Shown here: positions 15,743 through 22,872 of the stretch, piece by piece | How positions within the stretch are numbered: position 1 is the stretch's first letter | How the letters are laid out: every line of letters starts with the position of its first letter | NCBI GenBank assembly: GCA_013002175.1 | Contig: JABDKP010000012.1 | Location: 1-38,882, forward strand | DNA length: 38,882 bases | Reading direction: 5' to 3' | Origin: Ilumatobacter sp. | GTDB taxonomy: Bacteria; Actinomycetota; Acidimicrobiia; Acidimicrobiales; Ilumatobacteraceae | Position numbers and translations under genes: made by a program | Notes under the pieces: model-generated | The model's database searches: none | Seen by the model: only the letters and a program-made list of their open reading frames with translations | Told to the model about the DNA's origin: nothing

Positions 15743-16675
15743 ATGGCCATCGACCGCCCCGCCGACTCAGTCGACAGCGCCGTCGCTCGGGGTGTCCGGG
15801 TCGGTTTCGCGGCGTACACGATCTGGGGCTTCCTCACGATCTACTGGAAGCAACTGAGCGCGTTCGGCGCGATCGAGCTGATCGGCTGGCGGATGCTGAC
15901 TGCGGCGGTCGTGATGGCCGCGTTGACGACGGTCCGCGGCAACTGGGCACCGCTGGTCGTCGCGCTGCGCGATCGGGGCACGCAACACCGGCTCGTCGCC
16001 GCGGCGCTGCTGCTGACGGTGAACTGGGGGAGCTACGTGTGGGCGGTCGTCAACGACCGCGTCATCGAGACCGCCCTCGGCTACTTCATCGCACCACTGG
16101 CCACGATGGGGATCGGCGTGCTCGTCCTCCACGAGCGGGCCACCGGCGCACAGCGGTTCGCGTTCGTGTGCTCGTCGTGCGCTGTGGTGATCCTGACGAT
16201 CTCGTACGGGCATCCCCCGTGGATCGCGCTCGTGCTCGCGGCGACCTGGAGCCTCTACGGGCTGAGCAAGCGCCGCATCCCGCTCGGGCCGGTCGCAGGA
16301 CTCACCGGTGAGACGCTGGTGCTGTGCGGTCCGGCGCTCGCGATCGTCGCGATCAGTTCGACGCGGGCGGGCAGTGTCGTGGCGTCGGCCGATGCGGCCG
16401 AGTGGGGGTTTGCGCTCGGCACCGGCTTGATCACCGCGATCCCGCTCGTGATGTTCGCCTCCGCGGCGCAGTCGATCCCGTTCACGCTGCTCGGACCGCT
16501 GAACCTGCTCGTTCCCGTGATCAACTTCGGACTCGGCTGGGCGCTGTTCGACGAACCGATGCCGGCGGCGCGGTTCGTGGGGTTCGCGTTCGTCTGGGTC
16601 GCGCTCGTCGCCGTCATGTCCGACCGGGTGCGCCGCGGACGCGGGCCCTCGCCGGCGATCCCCGCGGTAACGTGA
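15743..16675 (+). CDS. rarD: RarD-type EamA family permease
   Basis: A 310-residue inner membrane protein with about ten hydrophobic segments and two EamA halves. The start GFAAYTIWGFLTIYWKQLSAFGAIELIGWRML is characteristic of RarD (E. coli 'chloramphenicol-sensitive' protein), as are NWGSYVWAVVNDRVIETALGYFIAPL and the SLYGLSKRRIPLGPVAGLTGETL loop. The transported substrate of RarD proteins is not established. Its TGA overlaps the -10 box of the next gene, so that gene probably has its own leaderless promoter rather than depending on read-through. Confidence 0.92.
   Translation: MAIDRPADSVDSAVARGVRVGFAAYTIWGFLTIYWKQLSAFGAIELIGWRMLTAAVVMAALTTVRGNWAPLVVALRDRGTQHRLVAAALLLTVNWGSYVWAVVNDRVIETALGYFIAPLATMGIGVLVLHERATGAQRFAFVCSSCAVVILTISYGHPPWIALVLAATWSLYGLSKRRIPLGPVAGLTGETLVLCGPALAIVAISSTRAGSVVASADAAEWGFALGTGLITAIPLVMFASAAQSIPFTLLGPLNLLVPVINFGLGWALFDEPMPAARFVGFAFVWVALVAVMSDRVRRGRGPSPAIPAVT
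16668..16673 (+). promoter_or_regulatory. Leaderless -10 box overlapping the rarD stop
   Basis: TAACGT, 7 nt before the ATG at 16681; its last base is the first base of the rarD TGA. Confidence 0.55.
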
Positions 16676-16680
16676 GGCGC

Positions 16681-16992
16681 ATGCAGCCGCGTCTCCGTCC
16701 GGCTGGCGCGGTCGGTGCACTGTCGGCCGCCGCCGCCGCGTGCACACTGCTCGCCGGGTGCTTCACCACGTCGGCCGACTTCCGGCGCGACGCGGAGACG
16801 TTCATCCGCGACAGCGTGGCGCCCGAACTCGACACCAGCTTCCAATCGGTGTCCTGCACGAAGCCCGTGAACCAGGACGTCGGCACACGGTTCGCCTGCG
16901 AGGCGCTGGACGCGGAGGGCGGTGTCTGGGAGTTCGACAACGTCATCGATGCGCCTGGCGAGTTCACCGTCAACGTGTCACGGCGACCCTGA
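16681..16992 (+). CDS. Small lipoprotein with a DUF4333-like domain
   Basis: A 103-residue secreted protein. The signal peptide ends in a lipobox, CTLLAGC, giving a mature lipoprotein of about 75 residues. The mature part has the layout of DUF4333 domains: an amphipathic helix (DFRRDAETFIRDSVAPEL), a Cys in VSCTKPVNQDVGTRFACEAL and a second Cys about 16 residues on, then WEFDNVIDAPGEFTVNV. The two cysteines may form a disulfide. Function of the domain is unknown. The family call is by pattern, not by search. Confidence 0.8.
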   Translation: MQPRLRPAGAVGALSAAAAACTLLAGCFTTSADFRRDAETFIRDSVAPELDTSFQSVSCTKPVNQDVGTRFACEALDAEGGVWEFDNVIDAPGEFTVNVSRRP

Positions 16993-17072
16993 CCTCGCGA
17001 TTGTCCCCACCGTCGCCTGCCGATCTGGCACGATGCAGCGAGCAGATGATGTTTGTCGAGAAGGGGACCTCC

Positions 17073-17345
17073 ATGAAGAAGACGTGCACGATCCTGATCG
17101 CGGTTGCCGCGCTGGCCGGATGCGGGTCGGGCGGCGTCGATCGTGACGGCAGCCGCGACCTGTTCATCTCTCAGATCGAGGAGTCGACCGGCTTCAAGGC
17201 CGATGCCGACTGCATCGACAAGGTGTTCGACCAGTACAGCGACGACGAGCTGAAGGACTTCGACGAGGCCGAGAACCAGGACACGGCGGCCTTCGAGGAG
17301 TTCTCGGCGAAGCTGATCGAGTGCGTCGACACCGAGACCGGCTGA
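17073..17345 (+). CDS. Small acidic lipoprotein
   Basis: A 90-residue protein with a lipoprotein signal, MKKTCTILIAVAALAGC, then a short Gly-rich linker and an acidic helical domain (DLFISQIEESTGFKADADCIDKVFDQYSDDELKDFDEAE) with two cysteines that could pair. I do not recognise the family, although small secreted domains with a similar two-Cys helical pattern are common in actinobacteria. A GGGGA ribosome site lies about 7 nt before the ATG, so unlike its neighbour this gene has a leader. It is followed by a strong terminator. Confidence 0.8.
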   Translation: MKKTCTILIAVAALAGCGSGGVDRDGSRDLFISQIEESTGFKADADCIDKVFDQYSDDELKDFDEAENQDTAAFEEFSAKLIECVDTETG

Positions 17346-17366
17346 CCGCACGTCACCGCAGACGCG

Positions 17367-17409
17367 AACTGGCCGGCGACTCCGAGGAGTCGCCGGCCAG
17401 TTCCGTTTT
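17367..17409 (+). terminator. Rho-independent terminator
   Basis: AACTGGCCGGCGACTCC at 17367-17383 and its exact complement at 17386-17402 form a 17-bp stem with a tiny loop, followed by CCGTTTTC on the plus strand. It ends the lipoprotein gene and also blocks the convergent liv operon. Confidence 0.8.
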
Positions 17410-17415
17410 CGGATC

Positions 17416-17447
17416 TTCAGATGTTCAGGCGTTCAGGTGTTCAGCCG
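17416..17447. repeat. 8-nt tandem repeat carrying the livK stop codon
   Basis: Four tandem copies of TTCAGNNG (17416, 17424, 17432, 17440). On the minus strand each gives CTGAA, and the copy at 17440 supplies the TGA of livK. Because the period is 8, the TGAs fall in all three frames. Confidence 0.6.
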
Positions 17448-18952
17448 AACGAGCCGCCCTGACCCTCGAAGTCGAGGAACTCGCCACGTGGCTCGAACAC
17501 CAATGAACCGTCCTCGTTGACGACCACTTCCTGCAGCTGGGCGCCCTCGGTCCAGTAGGCGTCGTTGACGCCGTCCAGCTTGAGGGTGCCACCGAGCAGC
17601 GAGTCGTTCGTCAGGTTGGCGTTCCACACCGCAGCCATCAGGTTCACGCGGTTCAGCCCGCCGGGCCGCTCGGAGGCGGCACGGATGACGTCGACGAGGA
17701 ACTCGCCGTACAGGATGCCGGTCGAGAACGAACCGTCGGCGCACGTGACGCTGCCGTACTCGTCGAGGATCCGCTCGATCTCGATGATCTTCGGGTCGTC
17801 GGCCCAGACCGGGTCACCACAGACCTTGTTCGAGTTCGCCATGTACGGGCCGGCACCCTCGTCGCTCAGGGTCTTCGCCTGGTCCTTGACCGGATCGAAG
17901 AACGACGCCAGGTTGTTGCACGTGTACGACATGTACGTGCGGGGGCGCCAGTCACGGGCGGCGAGGTCGGCCGTGGTCTGCGAGCAGAACTTCGACGTCG
18001 TCCCTGCGATCAAGACCTGCGCTCCGGTATCGGCGAGCGTCGTCATCTCGTTGGTGACGTCGGCACCTGCGGGGTCGTGCAACTGTTCGGACACGACATC
18101 GAGCCCGGCACACGCCTCAGATTCGTTCAGCGTCTGCTGGTAGGTCTTGCCGAAGTCGTTGTTCATGATCAGCGCGGCGACGGTCGCATTCTCACCGAAC
18201 TCGTCCTTGATCGCCGTGCACCAGATCTCCGTCTCGGTGACGTAGTTCAAGATGTTGCCGACGGTCCACGGGAAGTTCGCCGGGTCGCCCCAGAACGGGA
18301 AGCCCGACGAGTTGAAGAGCTGCGGAACGCAGGCTTCGTCGGTGATCGGGCGGATCGCCAGGTTGATCGGGGTACCGATCACGTGCCCGAATGCGAAGAT
18401 GTCGTCGGAGTCGATCATCTCCTCGACGTTGGCCACGGCACGACCGGCTTCGTAGCCGTCGTCCTTCGCGATCAGCGTGAGCTCCTTGCCCTCGATCGGG
18501 TCGGTGTCGTTGATGAAGTCGAAGTACATCTGCATGCCTTCGCCGATCGCACCGAATGCGGCGAGCGCACCAGACTGCGGCAGCGTCTGGCCGATGCGGA
18601 TCTCATCGCCGTCGACGCCCTGGAACGGATCCCAGTCGTCGGGGCAGTCGCCGAGGCTCAGCACCGTGCCGGCTGCGACTTCGACGTCGCCCTCGAGCGG
18701 CAGCTCGTCGCCGCCACCGGCGGGCGCCTCGGTGTCCGCGGGTGCCTCGGTGTCAGCGGGTGCCTCGGTGTCACCGGGTGCCTCGGTGTCGGCAGGTGCC
18801 TCGGTGTCGGCAGGTGCCTCGGTGTCGCCGGGTGCCTCAGTTGCGGTCGGCGCGTCCGTTGCCGCCGGCGTGTCGTCGTCGCTGCCACATGCCGCGACGA
18901 TCAGGCCTGCGGCCATCACTGCGGCGATGGACCGTTTCATTGGTGATCGCAT
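17441..18952 (-). CDS. livK: Branched-chain amino acid ABC transporter, substrate-binding lipoprotein
   Basis: The extracytoplasmic solute receptor of the adjacent importer. The 503-residue product has the signal RSIAAVMAAGLIVAAC with its lipobox Cys, then a linker of about 45 residues built from TEAPAD/TEAPGD repeats, then a periplasmic-binding fold: IRIGQTLPQSGALAAFGAIGEGMQMYFDFIND, GYEAGRAVANVEEMI, FAFGHVIGTPINLAI, ALIMNNDFGKTYQQTL and GILYGEFLVDVIRAA. Mature length exceeds typical LivK by the linker and extra loops. ATG 18952 has GGGGAG close upstream; an inner ATG at 18940 is possible. It is last in the operon, 125 nt after livM. The ligand may be an amino acid or a related compound such as an amide. 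Confidence 0.9.
   Translation of the reverse strand: MRSPMKRSIAAVMAAGLIVAACGSDDDTPAATDAPTATEAPGDTEAPADTEAPADTEAPGDTEAPADTEAPADTEAPAGGGDELPLEGDVEVAAGTVLSLGDCPDDWDPFQGVDGDEIRIGQTLPQSGALAAFGAIGEGMQMYFDFINDTDPIEGKELTLIAKDDGYEAGRAVANVEEMIDSDDIFAFGHVIGTPINLAIRPITDEACVPQLFNSSGFPFWGDPANFPWTVGNILNYVTETEIWCTAIKDEFGENATVAALIMNNDFGKTYQQTLNESEACAGLDVVSEQLHDPAGADVTNEMTTLADTGAQVLIAGTTSKFCSQTTADLAARDWRPRTYMSYTCNNLASFFDPVKDQAKTLSDEGAGPYMANSNKVCGDPVWADDPKIIEIERILDEYGSVTCADGSFSTGILYGEFLVDVIRAASERPGGLNRVNLMAAVWNANLTNDSLLGGTLKLDGVNDAYWTEGAQLQEVVVNEDGSLVFEPRGEFLDFEGQGGSFG
18727..18834 (-). repeat. 18-nt tandem repeats in livK (TEAPxD linker)
   Basis: Six direct copies of an 18-nt unit beginning CCTCGGTGTC on the plus strand at 18727, 18745, 18763, 18781, 18799 and 18817, with a degenerate seventh. 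Differences between copies switch Ala to Gly in the encoded hexapeptide. It is probably a length-variable surface tether. Confidence 0.85.
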
Positions 18953-18989
18953 GTTCTCCCCTGTTGGTTTGCCCGGTGGGCTTGATGGT

Positions 18990-19003
18990 GCTGAGTGCTC
19001 AGC
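18990..19003. repeat. Palindrome in the livM-livK gap
   Basis: GCTGAG-TG-CTCAGC, a perfect 6-2-6 palindrome about 40 nt before livK. In the 125-nt spacer it could be an RNA stem that stabilises or separates the livK message, as is common where the binding protein must exceed the membrane parts. There is no direct evidence for that role. Confidence 0.35.
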
Positions 19004-19069
19004 CTGTGTTCGTCGGAACGCTACGGCGCCGAAGCGGCCGCGTCGGGTCCGGCGGGATTCTGTGTCCCT

Positions 19070-19084
19070 GACCTGAGTCAGGTC
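19070..19084. repeat. Palindrome over the livM stop codon
   Basis: GACCTGA-G-TCAGGTC; the livM TGA lies inside it. A small stem with possible attenuation or mRNA end role; weak. Confidence 0.3.
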
Positions 19085-20316
19085 TTCACGCTTGCCGCAT
19101 CGACAGTAGCCGAGTCGGCGAGCGGGTCGATGGTCGGGCCGTCGGCGTTCAGCAGCGGCGGTCGTGCCGGGTTGACCCGGACGAAACGGGCCCGGAGACG
19201 GCGGACCCCGGCGACGATGCCGCCCGGCAGGACGAACGTCAACACGATCAGCATGATGCCGAGGATCAGCCCACCGGTCGGGCCCTGCAGCCACCGTTCG
19301 GGCACGCCCGGGAAGTTCTGCGTCGACGAGGCCCAATCGGGCACGAACGCGATCACGAGGCCACCGACCACGGCGCCAGACAACGTGCCCACACCACCGA
19401 CCACCAGCCCGACGATGAACAGGATCGACAGCAACTGGGTGAAGTCGCCGGGTGAGGCGATGCCCAACTCCGCGACATAGACCATGCCGCCGACGCCACC
19501 GAGTGCCGAGGCGACGCCAAACGACATCGTCTTGTGATAGGCGAGCCCGATGCCGTTGACCGCGGCGCTCGTCTCGTTGTCCCGGACGGCGCGGATCGCC
19601 CGGCCGGGGCGGCTCTTGATCAGGTTGCCGACCATCTTGAAGCACACGACGGCGACGATCGTCATGATGAAGAACGTCCAGACCCGCTGCTCTTCTCGAC
19701 TGGACAGCCCGTCGCCGTCTCCGAAGTACTGCCCGACCAGCGGTATCTTGTGGAGTGCGTCGACGATGCCGTCGAGGGGCAGCCAACCGGGCGGCACGAG
19801 ATCGGAATCGGTCTGCTTGCCTGCGGCCCCCGCCGTGTACGGCTCGAGTTTGTCGAGCAGGATCAGCGACGGCAGGATCGCGGCCAACCCCAACGTGACG
19901 AGCGCGAGGTACAGGCCCTTGATCCGCAGCGCCGGGATGCCGAACGCCATCCCGAAGATGAAGCATGTCGGGATGATGACGACGAGTGTCAGCAGCCAGG
20001 GCCAGTTGTGATCGGCGACGAGCCATGCCGAGAGGTAGGCACCGACACCGAAGAAGAACCCCTGGCCGAGCGACAACTGGCCGGTGAACCCGGCGACGAC
20101 CTGGAGGCCGAGAATCGCGATGATGAACGAGATCGCCTTGGTGACGCGGGTGATACTGATCTTGTAGTCGTTGTCGAACAACGTGATCGACCCGGTGTCG
20201 CTGTACGCGAACGCGACGATCAGGATGAGCAGCAGCAGGATGCCGTACCCGATCAGCTTGTACGTCCGGTACTGGGTCGTGCCCTCGGTGAACTGAAATC
20301 GTGGTGCAGTTGCCAT
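19078..20316 (-). CDS. livM: Branched-chain amino acid ABC transporter permease LivM
   Basis: A 412-residue integral membrane protein, one of the two permeases of the importer. It has about ten hydrophobic stretches, starting LIGYGILLLLILIVAFAYS, and the LivM motifs VVAGFTGQLSLGQGFFFGVGAYLSA and GIGLAYHKTMSFGVASALGGVGGMVYV. The loop between about residues 160 and 200 (EPYTAGAAGKQTDSDLVPP) is longer than usual. GAGGGG lies 5 nt before the ATG. It begins 9 nt after livH. Confidence 0.93.
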   Translation of the reverse strand: MATAPRFQFTEGTTQYRTYKLIGYGILLLLILIVAFAYSDTGSITLFDNDYKISITRVTKAISFIIAILGLQVVAGFTGQLSLGQGFFFGVGAYLSAWLVADHNWPWLLTLVVIIPTCFIFGMAFGIPALRIKGLYLALVTLGLAAILPSLILLDKLEPYTAGAAGKQTDSDLVPPGWLPLDGIVDALHKIPLVGQYFGDGDGLSSREEQRVWTFFIMTIVAVVCFKMVGNLIKSRPGRAIRAVRDNETSAAVNGIGLAYHKTMSFGVASALGGVGGMVYVAELGIASPGDFTQLLSILFIVGLVVGGVGTLSGAVVGGLVIAFVPDWASSTQNFPGVPERWLQGPTGGLILGIMLIVLTFVLPGGIVAGVRRLRARFVRVNPARPPLLNADGPTIDPLADSATVDAASVKT

Positions 20317-20325
20317 GTCGTCCCC

Positions 20326-21216
20326 TCAGACCCGTTCCACCGCTGGGGTGCCGAACAGGCCGGAGGGCTTGAACAGCAGCACGAGCATCAACACGACGAC
20401 CGCGGCGAGCAGGCTCAGCTCGCTCGGCACACCGACATACGGCACGACGATGCTCTGCACCAGGCCGATCGCGAGCCCGCCGACGATCGCTCCCCCCAAG
20501 CTGTCGAGGCCGCCGAGTGCCGCCGCCGACACGGCGAAGATCAGCCCGGTGATCATCACGTTCGGTTCGATCTGGCGGACCGGCGTCGCCACGAACACGG
20601 CCACCGCGAGCGTGCCGACGGCCGCCGCGATCGCCCAGCCGAACTGCAGCGTCGGCCCGACCTTGATGCCGACCAGCTCGCTCGACTCGAGGTTCGACGA
20701 CACCGCCCGGAACGCGAGGCCGATCTTCGTCTTGTTCAGCAGCAGCGTCAGGCCGCCGGCGACGACGAACACCGTGAGCACGGTGAAGATCGTGTACCAC
20801 GAGAGGTTCGCGCCGCCGATCGACGTCGCATTGCCCGACGGGAACAGCTCGGGGAACGCCCGGGGATCGAACCGCCACACGATGCCGGCGATCGCATTGA
20901 TCGCGAGGAACAGTCCGAGCGTGATGATGACGAGCGGCAGGTGATCGGCAGGGTCGAATGGACGGATCAGCGTCCGCTCGATGCCGGCCGCCAGCAGCGC
21001 GCTGAGCAGCATCGCGAGGATGACCGCGCCCCACATCGGCACGCCGCGCTCGGTGGCGAGCACGTAGGCGATGAACCCGCCGAACATCGCGAACTCACCC
21101 TGCGCGAAGTTGATCAGCGTCGTCGCCTTGAAGATCATCACCAGCGCCATCGCGATCAACGCGTACGTCGCGCCGTTCGAGAGGCCGTCGAAGATGCGGT
21201 TGATGAAGAGTTCCAT
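20326..21216 (-). CDS. livH: Branched-chain amino acid ABC transporter permease LivH
   Basis: A 296-residue permease with about eight membrane segments and the LivH start FINRIFDGLSNGATYALIAMALVMIFKATTLINFAQGEFAMFGGF, in which the NFAQGEF cytoplasmic motif is diagnostic. ISAAALGGLDSLGGAIVGGL near the C-terminus is the coupling region. It follows livF with a 5-nt gap and is clearly co-transcribed. Confidence 0.94.
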   Translation of the reverse strand: MELFINRIFDGLSNGATYALIAMALVMIFKATTLINFAQGEFAMFGGFIAYVLATERGVPMWGAVILAMLLSALLAAGIERTLIRPFDPADHLPLVIITLGLFLAINAIAGIVWRFDPRAFPELFPSGNATSIGGANLSWYTIFTVLTVFVVAGGLTLLLNKTKIGLAFRAVSSNLESSELVGIKVGPTLQFGWAIAAAVGTLAVAVFVATPVRQIEPNVMITGLIFAVSAAALGGLDSLGGAIVGGLAIGLVQSIVVPYVGVPSELSLLAAVVVLMLVLLFKPSGLFGTPAVERV

Positions 21217-21221
21217 CGTCG

Positions 21222-21944
21222 TCAGACTCCCAGGTAGGCCTTGCGGATGGCGTCGTCGTGGATCAGGTCGTCGGCGGGCCCTTCGATCTGGATGTGGCCC
21301 GACTCCAGGACGTAGCCCCGGTCGGCGATGCCGAGCGCGAGCTGGGCGTTCTGCTCGACGATCAACATCGTCGTGCCGGTGTCCTTGTTGATGTGCGAGA
21401 ACCGGTCGAACAGGTCCTGCACGATGATCGGCGCAAGGCCGAGCGAGGGTTCGTCGAGCAGCAGCAGGCTCGGGCGCGACATCAACGCCCGGGCGACGGC
21501 CAGCATCTGCTGCTCGCCGCCCGACAGGCTGCCGGCGCGCTGGTTGCGGCGCTCACGCAGCACCGGGTAGACGTCGAACCACTGGTCCATGTCGTCGTCG
21601 ACCTCGTCGTCGTGGCGGATGTATGCACCGACCCGCAGGTTGTCCTCGACCGACAGCTCGGGCAACGTGCCACGTCCCTGGGGCACGTGGGCGACGCCCT
21701 TGCGAACGATCTCGGGCGGCGTCGCCTTGCTGATGTCCTCGCCGCGCAGCTTGATCGTGCCGGTGCGCTGGATCATCCCGGACACCGCACGCAGTGTCGT
21801 GGTCTTGCCGGCGCCGTTCGCCCCGAGGATGACGACGACCTCACCCTCGGCGACGTGGAAGTCGAAGCCGTGGAGCACCTGGATCGGCCCGTACCCGCCC
21901 TCGAGGTGTGAGACGTCGAGGACCTCGGTCCGTTGCTCGCTCAT
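21222..21944 (-). CDS. livF: Branched-chain amino acid ABC transporter ATP-binding protein LivF
   Basis: A 240-residue ATPase with Walker A GANGAGKT (41-48), the Q-loop in HVPQGRGTLPELSVEDNL, the signature LSGGEQQMLAVARAL, Walker B LLLLDEPSLGLAP and the switch His region LIVEQNAQLAL. It starts at the ATG sharing ATGA with the end of livG. The spacing and the GRGTFPELTV-like segment identify it as LivF rather than LivG. Confidence 0.94.
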   Translation of the reverse strand: MSEQRTEVLDVSHLEGGYGPIQVLHGFDFHVAEGEVVVILGANGAGKTTTLRAVSGMIQRTGTIKLRGEDISKATPPEIVRKGVAHVPQGRGTLPELSVEDNLRVGAYIRHDDEVDDDMDQWFDVYPVLRERRNQRAGSLSGGEQQMLAVARALMSRPSLLLLDEPSLGLAPIIVQDLFDRFSHINKDTGTTMLIVEQNAQLALGIADRGYVLESGHIQIEGPADDLIHDDAIRKAYLGV

Positions 21945-22702
21945 GCGGGCACCCCGAGGTAGGCCTCGACGACGGCCGGGTTCTCCTGGACATCGGCGGG
22001 CAGTCCCTCGGCGATCTTGCGACCGAAGTCGAGCACGACGACGTTCTCGGAGATGCCCATCACCAGGCCCATGTGGTGTTCGACGAGCAGGATCGTCAGG
22101 TCGTAGCGGTCGCGGATCCCGGTGATCACCTCCGACAGCAGATCGACCTCGGAGTGGGTGAGGCCGGTGGCCGGCTCGTCGAGCATCAGCAGTTGGGGTT
22201 TGCCGATCAGGCACCGGGCGAGTTCGATCCGCTTCAGCGTGCCGTACGGCAACCCGGCGCACTGGTTGAACGCCACGTGCTCGAGCCCGAGGTCGTGGAG
22301 GATGCCGTACGCCTCCGTGGCCAACTCCCGCTCCTCCTTCTTCCGGCCGATGTTGAGCATCGCCGTCCCGAAGTTCTCCTTGCTGCGGACGTGCGCTCCG
22401 GCCATGACGTTCTCGATCACGCTCATCCGGGGCCAGAGGGCGAGGTTCTGGAACGTGCGGAAGATGCCGGCCTTGGCGATCTGGTGCGGGGGCGTCTTCA
22501 GCAGATCGCGCCCGCCGAATTTCAACGTCCCGTGGGTCGGATCGTAGATCCGGCTGATGACGTTGAACATCGTCGTCTTGCCGGCGCCGTTCGGGCCGAT
22601 CAACCCACAGATCTGACCCTGCTCGATGTCGAAGGTCAGCCCGCTGAGGGCGACGATGCCGCCGAACCTGACCTCGATGTCGTTGACTTCCAACAATGCC
22701 AT
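21941..22702 (-). CDS. livG: Branched-chain amino acid ABC transporter ATP-binding protein LivG
   Basis: A 253-residue ATPase, first gene of the operon. Walker A is GPNGAGKT (36-43), then TFQNLALWPRMSVIENVM, Walker B LLMLDEPATGL and VEHHMGLVMGI at the switch. Where most ABC proteins have LSGGQ, the protein reads LPYGTLKRIELARCL; the LivG family has LPYGxQRRLEIARAL here, so Thr-Leu-Lys at this site is a departure even for LivG. The long RSKENFGTAMLNIGRKKEE insert is normal for the family. An AGGGGG ribosome site stands 8-9 nt before the ATG. Confidence 0.94.
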   Translation of the reverse strand: MALLEVNDIEVRFGGIVALSGLTFDIEQGQICGLIGPNGAGKTTMFNVISRIYDPTHGTLKFGGRDLLKTPPHQIAKAGIFRTFQNLALWPRMSVIENVMAGAHVRSKENFGTAMLNIGRKKEERELATEAYGILHDLGLEHVAFNQCAGLPYGTLKRIELARCLIGKPQLLMLDEPATGLTHSEVDLLSEVITGIRDRYDLTILLVEHHMGLVMGISENVVVLDFGRKIAEGLPADVQENPAVVEAYLGVPA

Positions 22703-22736
22703 TCGCGCGACCCCCTGCTGCTCCGTGGCTGACGGG

Positions 22737-22742
22737 AACGTA
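22737..22742 (-). promoter_or_regulatory. -10 box of the liv operon
   Basis: TACGTT on the minus strand, 34 nt upstream of livG. With a start site about 7 nt downstream it would give a leader of nearly 30 nt that includes the ribosome site. Confidence 0.5.
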
Positions 22743-22859
22743 GCACGCGGCCCGCGCGTCGATTGAGTTGAGCGGCGCGCGGCGGGAGGCAGCGCCGCCC
22801 GAACGTGAGAACTGCGTAAATCTGCGCCGTGCCGATGTCGGTCGGTCGGGCGCGGTGCC

Positions 22860-22865
22860 TAGAGT
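22860..22865 (+). promoter_or_regulatory. Leaderless -10 box for the metallopeptidase
   Basis: TAGAGT, exactly 7 nt before GTG 22873, with no ribosome site. Confidence 0.6.
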
Positions 22866-22872
22866 CGATTGG

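Noticed and set aside
18727-18834. Regular 18-nt repeats considered as a CRISPR-like array
   Set aside because: Units are contiguous with no spacers and encode an in-frame hexapeptide in livK.
17441-21034. A 1197-codon minus-strand frame that would fuse livK to upstream sequence
   Set aside because: livK has its own signal peptide, lipobox and ribosome site at 18952; the upstream part is livM and livH read in the wrong frame.
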